The notes beneath the pieces are model-generated. The model was not told the DNA's origin and searched no databases. It saw only the letters and a program-made list of their open reading frames with translations. Position numbers and translations under genes: made by a program. A stretch of DNA of 6,897 nucleotides from Synechococcus sp. GFB01 (GTDB lineage Bacteria > Cyanobacteriota > Cyanobacteriia > PCC-6307 > Cyanobiaceae), in assembly GCF_001039265.1 (NCBI RefSeq), contig NZ_LFEK01000056.1, positions 5,183-12,079 of the forward strand, in the 5' to 3' direction. Of the stretch, positions 1 through 5,402 are shown piece after piece (position 1 is the stretch's first letter; the number at the start of each line of letters is the position of its first letter).

Positions 1-802
1 CGAGCCGCGGCTGCGGCTGGATCTGCCCTCCGAGAAGCTCAGCCTGCTGGAACCCCTGGGCATCCGTCAGCTGGTGCTGGTGCCCTTCGACCGCAATCTG
101 GCGGCGCTCAGCCCCGAGGCCTTCGTGGAGCAGGTGCTGGGGGAGCAGCTGCAGGCGCGCCGCGTGGCCGTGGGCAGCAATTTCCGCTTCGGTGCCGGGC
201 GCAGCGGCGACACCGAGACTCTGGTGCGCCTGGGGCGGGGCCTGGGCATCGACGTGGCGGTGGTGCCGATGCTGTGGGATGGCGAGGAGCGGGTGAGCAG
301 CAGCCGGATCCGCCGCGCCCTGGCCGCTGGCCGCATCGCCGAGGCCGCTCGCCTGCTGGAGCGTCCCTACCGCTTCTCCGGCGAGCTGGTGCGGGGCCGG
401 CGACTGGGTCGCCAGCTGGGCTGGCCCACCGCCAATCTGCGGGTGGATGGCCGCAAGTTCCTGCCGCTCGAGGGTGTCTATGCCGCCTGGGCGCAGCTGC
501 CCGGCGGGGAGCCGATGGCGGCCGTGATGAATCTGGGCCCGCAGCCGAGCGTGGATCCGCTGGCCCCCTCGGCGGTGGAGGTGCACCTGCTCGATCGCCG
601 GCTCGATCTCGACGAGGGCCAGGAGCTGGTGGTGCAGCCGCTGCGGCTGCTGCGGCGCCAGCGCAGCTTCGCCGATCTGCAGGCGCTCAGCGCGCAGATC
701 GGCCGCGATGCCGACCAGGCACGACGCCTATGCGCCCGGGTAGGCGTGGGTGAGACCCCAGACGATGAAGAGGCTGATGCCGCCGAGCAGCAGAATGCCT
801 GA
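1..802 (+). CDS. ribF: Bifunctional riboflavin kinase / FMN adenylyltransferase (FAD synthetase), 5'-truncated
   Basis: This cytoplasmic enzyme phosphorylates riboflavin to FMN and then adenylylates FMN to FAD. The window begins inside the gene: the frame is open from base 2 with no start codon to choose, so the first part of the nucleotidyltransferase domain is missing. The adenylyltransferase hallmarks remaining are GSNFRFG (about 173-193) and SSSRIR (about 296-313), the latter matching the family's ISSTxIR signature. The C-terminal flavokinase domain follows, with GRQLGWPTANL (about 407-439), EGVYA, MNLGPQPSV and EVHLLD. Recognisable homology ends near base 730. The last 20-odd residues are an acidic, Gln-rich tail (TPDDEEADAAEQQNA) that is antisense to a small membrane-protein gene at 728-850, so the tail is probably not a functional domain. 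thiE follows 60 bases downstream on the same strand and may be cotranscribed. The family assignment is firm. Confidence 0.95.
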   Translation, partial: EPRLRLDLPSEKLSLLEPLGIRQLVLVPFDRNLAALSPEAFVEQVLGEQLQARRVAVGSNFRFGAGRSGDTETLVRLGRGLGIDVAVVPMLWDGEERVSSSRIRRALAAGRIAEAARLLERPYRFSGELVRGRRLGRQLGWPTANLRVDGRKFLPLEGVYAAWAQLPGGEPMAAVMNLGPQPSVDPLAPSAVEVHLLDRRLDLDEGQELVVQPLRLLRRQRSFADLQALSAQIGRDADQARRLCARVGVGETPDDEEADAAEQQNA

Positions 803-850
803 GATCAGAACCAGCATGGGCCTGTCGGACCCGCCCGTTTCGATCGCCAT
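728..850 (-). CDS. Small single-pass membrane protein (40 aa), hypothetical, antisense to the ribF 3' end
   Basis: The reading frame runs from ATG at 850-848 to TAG at 730-728 and encodes 40 residues. A short polar N-terminus (MAIETGGSDRP) precedes one strongly hydrophobic segment, about residues 12-33, which contains LVLISGILLLGG and SLFIVWG. The protein ends THAYPGA. The composition is that of a small integral membrane protein such as those attached to photosynthetic or respiratory complexes. I do not recognise it as any named Psb, Psa, Pet or Ndh subunit. It is coherent protein sequence, whereas the overlapping ribF tail on the other strand is low-complexity, and this favours it as a real gene. 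A second ATG at 817-815 would give a 29-residue product consisting almost only of the membrane span. Neither start has a strong Shine-Dalgarno. Its stop lies where RibF homology fades, and its start is 12 bases from the divergent thiE start. Function unknown. Confidence 0.6.
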   Translation of the reverse strand: MAIETGGSDRPMLVLISGILLLGGISLFIVWGLTHAYPGA

Positions 851-862
851 CGGCCTGCCGTC

Positions 863-1966
863 GTGAGCATCACCTTACCCAGCCCCGGCGATGCCGGCCT
901 CGAGCGCGGGTCGGTGCATCGCCTGATCGATGCCAATCTCGACCGGGCCCGCGAGGGGCTGCGGGTGCTCGAGGACTGGGCCCGCTTCGGCCTCGATCGC
1001 CCCGATCTGGTGGCACGGCTGAAGGATCTGCGCCAGCGGCTGGGGGTGCTTCATGCCGACGTCTACAAGCAGGCCCGCCACACCGCCGCCGACCGGGGTG
1101 CCGGCCTGGGCCATCCGGCCCAGGAGCAGCGCCGCCAGCCGGCCGAGGTGGTGGCTGCCAATGCCGCGCGGGTGCAGGAGGCGCTGCGGGTGCTGGAGGA
1201 GTTCGGCCGCCCGCTCGATGCCGCCCTCGCCATCGAGGCCGCCGCGATCCGCTACGCCCTCTACGACCTGGAGGTGGAGCTGCTGCAGCTCCGGCGCAGC
1301 GCCACCGGTGAGCAGCGCCGCCAGCGGCTGGCCGGCTGCCATCTCTATCTGGTCACCAGTCCGGTGCCACGGCTGGAAGCGGTGGTAGAGGCGGCCCTGG
1401 AGGGTGGGGTGCGGCTGGTGCAGTACCGGGCCAAGGAGGGGGGCAGCGGCTCCGACGGCACCCCCCTCGACGACAGCATGCGCCTCGAGCAGGCCGAGGC
1501 GCTGCGACGCCTCTGCGCCCGCCATGGGGCGCTCTTCCTGGTCAATGACCGCCTCGACATCGCCCTGGCGGTGGATGCCGATGGCGTGCACCTCGGCCAG
1601 GGGGACCTGCCGGTGGCCGTGGCCCGTCGCCTGCTGGGCCCGGATCGGCTGATCGGTCGCAGCACCCACCAGCTCGAGCAGCTGCGCCGGGCCATCGCCG
1701 ACGGCTGCGACTACGTGGGGGTCGGGCCGGTCAATGCCACCCCCACCAAGCCCGGCCGCCAGCCGGTGGGGCTCGACTACGTGTGCCAGGCTGCGGCGAG
1801 CAGCGCGATCCCCTGGTTCGCGATCGGCGGCATCGAGGCCGGCAACCTGGCGGTCGTGCGCAAGGCCGGTGCCGAGCGGGTGGCGGTGGTGCGGGCGATC
1901 ACGGCGGCCGCCGATCCGGCGATGGCCACCCGCCAGCTGCTGGCCGCTCTGGGCCGCGCTCACTGA
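863..1966 (+). CDS. thiE: Thiamine-phosphate synthase with N-terminal ThiD2-like domain
   Basis: ThiE joins HMP-pyrophosphate and the thiazole phosphate to give thiamine phosphate in the cytoplasm. The 367-residue product has two parts. Residues about 18-145 are the helical N-terminal domain found on cyanobacterial ThiE (ThiD2-like; LIDANLDRAREGLRVLEDW, then VVAANAARVQEALRVLEEF). Residues about 158-362 are the TIM-barrel synthase. Its active-site motifs are all visible: QYRAKEG (187-193), NDRLDIA and ADGVHLGQGDLP (228-250), GRST (265-268), YVGVGPVNATPTKP (284-297) and WFAIGGI (318-324). A hydrophilic insertion follows QYRAKEG at about residues 194-208. The start used is GTG at 863. A GTG at 914, just before the conserved HRLIDANLDRAR stretch, is a possible shorter start and would leave more promoter space. 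thiS follows 94 bases later, which fits a thiamine gene pair. Confidence 0.95.
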   Translation: MSITLPSPGDAGLERGSVHRLIDANLDRAREGLRVLEDWARFGLDRPDLVARLKDLRQRLGVLHADVYKQARHTAADRGAGLGHPAQEQRRQPAEVVAANAARVQEALRVLEEFGRPLDAALAIEAAAIRYALYDLEVELLQLRRSATGEQRRQRLAGCHLYLVTSPVPRLEAVVEAALEGGVRLVQYRAKEGGSGSDGTPLDDSMRLEQAEALRRLCARHGALFLVNDRLDIALAVDADGVHLGQGDLPVAVARRLLGPDRLIGRSTHQLEQLRRAIADGCDYVGVGPVNATPTKPGRQPVGLDYVCQAAASSAIPWFAIGGIEAGNLAVVRKAGAERVAVVRAITAAADPAMATRQLLAALGRAH

Positions 1967-2060
1967 GCCGGGCAGGCCCCGGCACAGCTCCCCGGTCCAC
2001 CCCTCAGGCTTTCATCAGGCCCGTGTTCCCACCAGCCCCTATCCCGCCCTCCTCCCGCTC
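1967..2060 (+). other. Intergenic region between thiE and thiS
   Basis: This 94-base spacer holds no credible coding sequence. Right after the thiE stop there is a perfect 6-bp inverted repeat, GCCGGG-CAGGC-CCCGGC (1967-1983). No T-run follows, so it is not a convincing intrinsic terminator; it may simply be a GC-rich hairpin in a thiE-thiS message. The bases just before the thiS ATG are pyrimidine-rich (CCCTCCTCCCGCTC) and provide no Shine-Dalgarno. I see no thiamine riboswitch (TPP/THI box) here. Confidence 0.4.
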
Positions 2061-2272
2061 ATGGAGCCGATCGCGATCCAGGTGAACGGTGAGCCCCGCC
2101 GCTGCCGGCCGGCCTCAGCCTCGATCAGGCGCTGGCGGCGCTCGGCTATCGCCCCCAGCTGGTGGTGGTGGAGTTCAACGGCGTGATCCTGCCGCGGCAG
2201 CGCTGGGCCGAGCAGCCGGTGGTGGAATCCGATGTGCTTGAAGTGGTCACCATCGTGGGAGGTGGTTCCTAG
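2061..2272 (+). pseudogene. thiS: Sulfur carrier protein ThiS, interrupted by a one-base frameshift (or sequencing error)
   Basis: ThiS is a small ubiquitin-fold protein whose C-terminus is adenylated and thiocarboxylated to deliver sulfur to thiazole synthase (ThiG). From ATG at 2061 the first 16 or 17 codons read MEPIAIQVNGEPRRCRP, a typical ThiS opening, but this frame then degenerates and stops at 2184-2186. From about 2111 the ThiS sequence continues in a different frame (GLSLDQALAALGYRPQLVVV, then EFNGVILPRQRW, then DVLEVVTIVGGGS) to TAG at 2270-2272. Adding one G within GGCCGGCC (about 2107-2114) would restore a continuous 70-residue protein, the normal family size. The downstream frame has a stop at 2090-2092 and no ATG or GTG before about 2162, so it cannot make a whole ThiS alone. 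The restored product ends GGGS rather than at the usual Gly-Gly. It follows thiE. A recent mutation or an assembly indel in GC-rich sequence are both possible. Confidence 0.8.
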
Positions 2273-2296
2273 ATTTTTCAGACCCTTCCTGCTGCC

Positions 2297-3220
2297 GTGC
2301 TGCGCCGCGTTCTCTCCTGGCTGGCCCTTCCGGTCCTCGTGATCGGTCTGCTGGTGGTCCATCCCGAGCCCGGCTGGACCGCCAGCGGCGGACGCATCGG
2401 CGGAGGCAGTTTCCGCAGCGCACCCTCGATGCCTCGCAGCTACAGCGGTGGCGGGGGCTACGGCGGCAGCTACCGCGGCGGGTACGGCGGGGGCTATGGC
2501 GGCGGCTTCGGCTTCCCCTTCGTGCTGCCCTTCTTCTTCGGCGGCGGTGGGCTGTTCGGCTTCCTGCTGCTGATGGCGGTGGTGGGCCTGATCCTCAACG
2601 CGGTGCGCGGGGGCGGAGCCTCGTCTTCCGGCGGTGGCAGCCTGGCCGTGCCTCAGGCCGATGGCCCCGTGACCGTGGCCCAGGTGCAGGTGGGTCTGCT
2701 GGCCCGCGCCCGCGACCTCCAGGTCGATCTGCGTCGCCTGGCGGCCTCCGCCGACACCTCCAGCAGCACCGGGCTGCAGGTGGTGCTGCAGGAGACCGGC
2801 CTGGCCCTGCTGCGCCACCCGGACCTCTGGGTCTACGCCAGCGCCGAAGCGGGTCAGGTGCCCTTCACCGCGGCCGAATCCACCTTCAACCGCCTGTCGA
2901 TGGCGGAGCGATCCAAGCTGGATCGCGAGCTCACCAGCAACGTGGGCGGCCGCCGTTTCCAGGACCCGGCACTGCCGGCCGGTGCCAGCGACGCCACCAG
3001 CGATTTCATCGCCGTGACCGTGCTGGTGGCCAGCCGTCAGCGGCTGACGCTGCCCGCGGCCTCCAGCGCCGAGCAGCTGCGCCAGGCCCTGCAGACGCTC
3101 AGCGCCGTGCCGGCTCAGGATCTGCTGGCCGTGGAAGTGATCTGGCAGCCGGAGGGCGATGGTGAATCGCTCAGCACCGACCAGCTGCTCACCGCCTACC
3201 CCGATCTGCAGCATCTCTGA
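2297..3220 (+). CDS. DUF1517 family secreted or membrane-anchored protein
   Basis: This 307-residue protein belongs to the DUF1517 family, found mainly in cyanobacteria and plastid-bearing organisms; its role is not established. Residues 1-29 look like a signal peptide: LRR, a hydrophobic core (VLSWLALPVLVIGLLVV), then a likely cleavage after GWTA. A Gly/Ser/Tyr-rich segment follows (about 31-72), including GGYGGGYGGG. Next comes an aromatic-hydrophobic stretch, FGFPFVLPFFF, and a second membrane segment (about 84-103, LFGFLLLMAVVGLILNAV). The globular C-terminal domain starts near residue 125 (VTVAQVQVGLLARARDLQ) and contains ADTSSSTGLQVVLQE, LLRHPDLWVYA, FNRLSMAERSKL, FIAVTVLVASR and AVEVIWQPEGDGE, ending TAYPDLQHL. 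The only suitable start is GTG at 2297; no ATG or GTG lies between it and the in-frame TAG that ends thiS 24 bases upstream. The C-terminal domain probably lies outside the cytoplasm or in the thylakoid lumen, but topology was not computed. Confidence 0.9.
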   Translation: MLRRVLSWLALPVLVIGLLVVHPEPGWTASGGRIGGGSFRSAPSMPRSYSGGGGYGGSYRGGYGGGYGGGFGFPFVLPFFFGGGGLFGFLLLMAVVGLILNAVRGGGASSSGGGSLAVPQADGPVTVAQVQVGLLARARDLQVDLRRLAASADTSSSTGLQVVLQETGLALLRHPDLWVYASAEAGQVPFTAAESTFNRLSMAERSKLDRELTSNVGGRRFQDPALPAGASDATSDFIAVTVLVASRQRLTLPAASSAEQLRQALQTLSAVPAQDLLAVEVIWQPEGDGESLSTDQLLTAYPDLQHL

Positions 3221-3295
3221 AGCTCAACGCGGCGTCCACCCCCTTGCCGGTGGCTCGCCGCCTGCCCACACTGCGCCCAGCTGCCTGCCAGGGCG
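3221..3295 (+). other. Spacer after the DUF1517 gene
   Basis: These 75 bases between the DUF1517 stop and the small ORF at 3296 hold no credible gene, no T-tract terminator and no clear promoter. The small ORF may therefore be read from the DUF1517 transcript. Confidence 0.35.
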
Positions 3296-3454
3296 ATGGT
3301 GCGCCGTCCGCTCCACTGGGTCAACACTCCCGTGCTCCTGCAGGCGATCGAGCGCTACGAGCAGGGCCGGCTGCCGCGCAGCATGCGGCTCTGGATCGAG
3401 GGGTTGCTGGAGCTCGAGGTGCCGGGCTCAGACAGCCTGCGCCGGGGCTGCTGA
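3296..3454 (+). CDS. Small hypothetical protein (52 aa)
   Basis: An ATG at 3296 opens a 52-codon frame ending with TGA at 3452-3454. The product begins MVRRPLHWVNTPVLLQAIER and continues YEQGRLPRSMRLWIEGLLEL before a short tail, EVPGSDSLRRGC. It is basic and helix-prone, with regularly spaced hydrophobic residues and two Trp. It has no signal peptide or membrane span, so a small cytoplasmic helical protein is likely. I do not recognise the family. The region before it (3221-3295) appears noncoding. The Shine-Dalgarno is weak (CAGGGCG just before the ATG). Its last 27 bases overlap the 3' end of larB on the other strand, so the two genes converge tail-to-tail with no terminator between them. 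Moderate confidence that it is translated, because the sequence is balanced and unlike the Arg/Pro/Ala-rich shadow frames of this GC-rich DNA. Confidence 0.5.
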   Translation: MVRRPLHWVNTPVLLQAIERYEQGRLPRSMRLWIEGLLELEVPGSDSLRRGC

Positions 3455-4141
3455 TCGGTCGCTCCGGCCGTCGCCCCAGCCCCGCAGGATTCGCAGGGCC
3501 GCCATCGCCGCCCCGTAGCCGTTGTCGATGTTGACCACCATCAGCCCCGGGGCGCAGCTGGCGAGCATGCCGTGCAGGGCGGCGGTGCCCCCGGCGCTCA
3601 CCCCGTAGCCCACCGCCACGGGCACGCCGATCACGGGCTGGGGCAGCAGCCCGGCCAGCACGGTGGGCAGGGCTCCCTCCATGCCGGCGCAGGCGATCAG
3701 CACGTCGGCCTGCCGCAGGGCCTCGAGCTGATCCAGCAGCCGGTGCAGCCCGGCCACACCCACATCGAGCACCAGCTCCGCGGCGACTCCGTGGCAGGCG
3801 AGTGCCAGCCGGGCCTCGGCCGCCACCGGCAGGTCGCTGGTGCCGCCGCTCAGCACCGCCACCCGTCCCTCCAGCGGGCCCGGTTCCGGCAGGCGGCCGG
3901 CGGTGAGGCAGCGGGCTTCGGCATGGTGCCGCAGCTCCATCTCGGGGTGCGCATCAAGGGAGGCGGCCACCGCCTCGGCCTTCCCCGGCGCCAGGCGGGT
4001 CGCCAGGGCGAGCTCCCCGGCGGCATGCAGCTCCCGCAGGATCGCCGCGATCTGCTCGGCACTCTTGTGCTCCCCCCAGATCGCCTCCACCATGCCCAGC
4101 CGGCGGCGGCGGCCGAGATCCAGTCGGTGCTGGCGCGTCAT
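3428..4141 (-). CDS. larB: LarB, pyridinium-3,5-biscarboxylic acid mononucleotide synthase (nickel-pincer cofactor)
   Basis: LarB carboxylates nicotinic acid adenine dinucleotide and hydrolyses it to pyridinium-3,5-biscarboxylic acid mononucleotide. This is the first step to the nickel-pincer nucleotide cofactor, later completed by LarE and LarC. The N-terminal region (about 1-90) has the family pattern GRRRRLGMVEAIWGEHKSAE. The C-terminal PurE-like domain (about 93-220) shows VAVLSGGTSDLPVAAEA, DVGVAGLHRLL, CAGMEGALPTVLAGL, PVAVGYG, then MLASCAPGL and VVNIDNGYGAAMAALRI. Cys196 in ASCAPG is the probable equivalent of the cysteine reported to bond the dinucleotide substrate (from memory). I chose ATG at 4141, with GGGAG just upstream, an ATGA overlap with the methyltransferase stop and 237 residues; a GTG at 4153 would add four residues. 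It is the last gene of the - strand run. larC and larE are not in the window, so whether the pathway is complete cannot be told. Confidence 0.92.
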   Translation of the reverse strand: MTRQHRLDLGRRRRLGMVEAIWGEHKSAEQIAAILRELHAAGELALATRLAPGKAEAVAASLDAHPEMELRHHAEARCLTAGRLPEPGPLEGRVAVLSGGTSDLPVAAEARLALACHGVAAELVLDVGVAGLHRLLDQLEALRQADVLIACAGMEGALPTVLAGLLPQPVIGVPVAVGYGVSAGGTAALHGMLASCAPGLMVVNIDNGYGAAMAALRILRGWGDGRSDRSAAPAQAV

Positions 4142-4977
4142 CGCCGCTCCCACACCATCTCCACCAGCGCCGGGGTGATCCAGAGGCTGGTGTGGCGGCG
4201 GGCCCAGCTGAGCTCGGCCTCAAGGGCGGTCTGCTCGGTGGCACTCCAGAGGCCGGCGGCGCTCAGCTGGGCCGGATAGCTGGCCAGAAAGTCCTGCAGC
4301 CAGAGGGCCTTGGGCTGATCGCCGGGGGAGCAGGCCATCAGGCTGTCACTGTGCAGCAACCGGAACCCCCGCGCCTCGAGCAGGGCCGGCAGGCGCGCGG
4401 CCACGTCGGGATCGCCGCCGTGGTCGCGCCAGTGGAGGATGCAGCGCTGCACGAAGCGGGCCAGCTGCTCGCCCCGCGGGTGGAGCGCGAAGCTGTCCCA
4501 GCGCACGTATTCGTGCAGCACCAGCCGCCCGCCGGGCCGGAGCGCCTGTTTCAGCAGATCCAGCAGCGGGTCGAGCCGGGGCAGGAACATGGCCAGCCAG
4601 CGGCACCAGGCCCCATCCCAGCTGCCCGCGTCGAGGGCGGCGCTGGCGAGGGGCTCGGCCAGGTCGTGCTGAAGGATCCGAACCTGCTCCAGGCGCCGCT
4701 GGCGGCACTGCTCCTGCAGGTGATCCAGGTAGGCCGCCGCACTGTCGATGGCCAGCACCCCGCCGCTGGGACCCACCAGCTCGGCCAGCTCGAGGCTGGC
4801 GAAGCCCGGGCCGCAGCCCAGGTCGATCAGGCGCTGGCCCGGCCCGAAGCCGGCCCGTTGCCATGCCGAGAGCATCGCCTCCTGCCAGATGCAGTGCTGG
4901 CGGTTCAACCGGGCGCGCTCCTCGGCATGGCTGCCCAGCACGTAGGAGCGGTTGTCGCGGGCGGCGGCCCGGTTCAT
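4138..4977 (-). CDS. Class I SAM-dependent methyltransferase
   Basis: This 279-residue protein has a Rossmann-fold methyltransferase core. Motif I is LIDLGCGPGFASLELA (residues about 50-65), the glycine loop that binds S-adenosylmethionine. The acidic end of strand 2 is in GVLAIDSA (Asp78), the probable ribose-hydroxyl ligand. HDLAEPL (104-110) fits the adenine-contact region, WDGAWCRWLAMFLPRLDPLL (120-139) fits motif IV and its helix, and LRPGGRLVLHEY (146-157) is the usual post-motif strand. The substrate cannot be read from sequence; the LHEYVRW region and C-terminal variable segment resemble small-molecule methyltransferases. The start at 4977 is set by an ATGA overlap with the upstream gene's stop; an open frame extends further upstream but lies inside that gene. 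Its own stop overlaps the larB start in the same way. It probably acts in the cytoplasm; no signal peptide is visible. Confidence 0.85.
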   Translation of the reverse strand: MNRAAARDNRSYVLGSHAEERARLNRQHCIWQEAMLSAWQRAGFGPGQRLIDLGCGPGFASLELAELVGPSGGVLAIDSAAAYLDHLQEQCRQRRLEQVRILQHDLAEPLASAALDAGSWDGAWCRWLAMFLPRLDPLLDLLKQALRPGGRLVLHEYVRWDSFALHPRGEQLARFVQRCILHWRDHGGDPDVAARLPALLEARGFRLLHSDSLMACSPGDQPKALWLQDFLASYPAQLSAAGLWSATEQTALEAELSWARRHTSLWITPALVEMVWERR

Positions 4978-5402
4978 GGGGGCAGCAGCTCCCCCTCGAA
5001 CACCAGCGGGAAGGGGTTGCCGCTGCCCTGGCCCGTGGCCGCCCGGGCCAGCTGCTCGAAGCGCTCCTGCACCGCCTCGACCTCGGCGGTGGGAATCGCC
5101 TTCCACTGCTCGCGGCTGGCCCAGCGGATCAACAGGGTGCCCTCCTGTCGCTCGGCGTCCCAGAGCAGGTCGCGACCCACGAAGCCCGGCTGCTGCCGCA
5201 GCCAGGGTTCCCAGCTGCCGCGCTCGGCCTCCAGCCAGGCCTTGCGGGCCTCGGCGGGAACCTTGAGGCGCAGATGCTCGACCACGGCCACTTCGACCGC
5301 TTCGCCGGGCCGTTCGCCCGCGGCGAGCGCCGCATCGGGATGGCCGGCCAGCAGCATCACCAGGCTGAGCACCACGGCCAGCAACCTAGCCAACGTGGTC
5401 AT
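4974..5402 (-). CDS. TIGR03792 family secreted protein (ABM-like fold), function unknown
   Basis: This 142-residue protein matches my recollection of the uncharacterised, mainly cyanobacterial TIGR03792 family. Residues 1-28 form a clear signal peptide with a hydrophobic core ([17 protein letters not shown]) and a likely cleavage at ALA/AG. The mature part, about 110 residues, reads [20 protein letters not shown], then [19 protein letters not shown], then [18 protein letters not shown] and [10 protein letters not shown]. That alternation of strands and helices resembles antibiotic-biosynthesis-monooxygenase-like (dimeric alpha/beta barrel) proteins. No catalytic residues can be assigned. The product is probably exported to the periplasm or thylakoid lumen. 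Its ATG at 5402 overlaps the ispF stop as ATGA, and its stop overlaps the methyltransferase ATG as ATGA, which places it in the middle of a coupled operon. The start choice is firm on both grounds. Confidence 0.85.
   Translation of the reverse strand: MTTLARLLAVVLSLVMLLAGHPDAALAAGERPGEAVEVAVVEHLRLKVPAEARKAWLEAERGSWEPWLRQQPGFVGRDLLWDAERQEGTLLIRWASREQWKAIPTAEVEAVQERFEQLARAATGQGSGNPFPLVFEGELLPP

Noticed and set aside
875..1963. A 362-codon open frame on the - strand across thiE
   Set aside because: It is the mirror of a well-supported ThiE and is rich in His/Gln/Gly/Ala, as expected from antisense reading of GC-biased codons. No protein family is recognisable.
1967..1983. GCCGGG/CCCGGC hairpin after thiE as a terminator
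   Set aside because: The stem is only 6 bp and no T-tract follows. Such short repeats are common by chance in GC-rich DNA.
2100..2116. Programmed ribosomal frameshifting in thiS
   Set aside because: No recognisable slippery heptamer, and ThiS is not known to use frameshifting. A one-base deletion or sequencing error is simpler.
2039..3214. A 391-codon - strand frame across thiS and the DUF1517 gene
   Set aside because: Low-complexity composition (Gln, His, Ala, Gly) and complete overlap with a recognisable DUF1517 gene.
3443..3484. CGGGGCTG/CAGCCCCG inverted repeat near the convergent 3' ends as a bidirectional terminator
   Set aside because: The loop is 26 bases long, there is no T-tract on either side, and the repeat lies within coding sequence.
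4978..5106. Longer N-terminus for the methyltransferase, starting at 5106
   Set aside because: The extension is Gly/Ala/Arg-rich and lies inside the TIGR03792 gene. The ATG at 4977 has an ATGA overlap and begins the sensible protein sequence.
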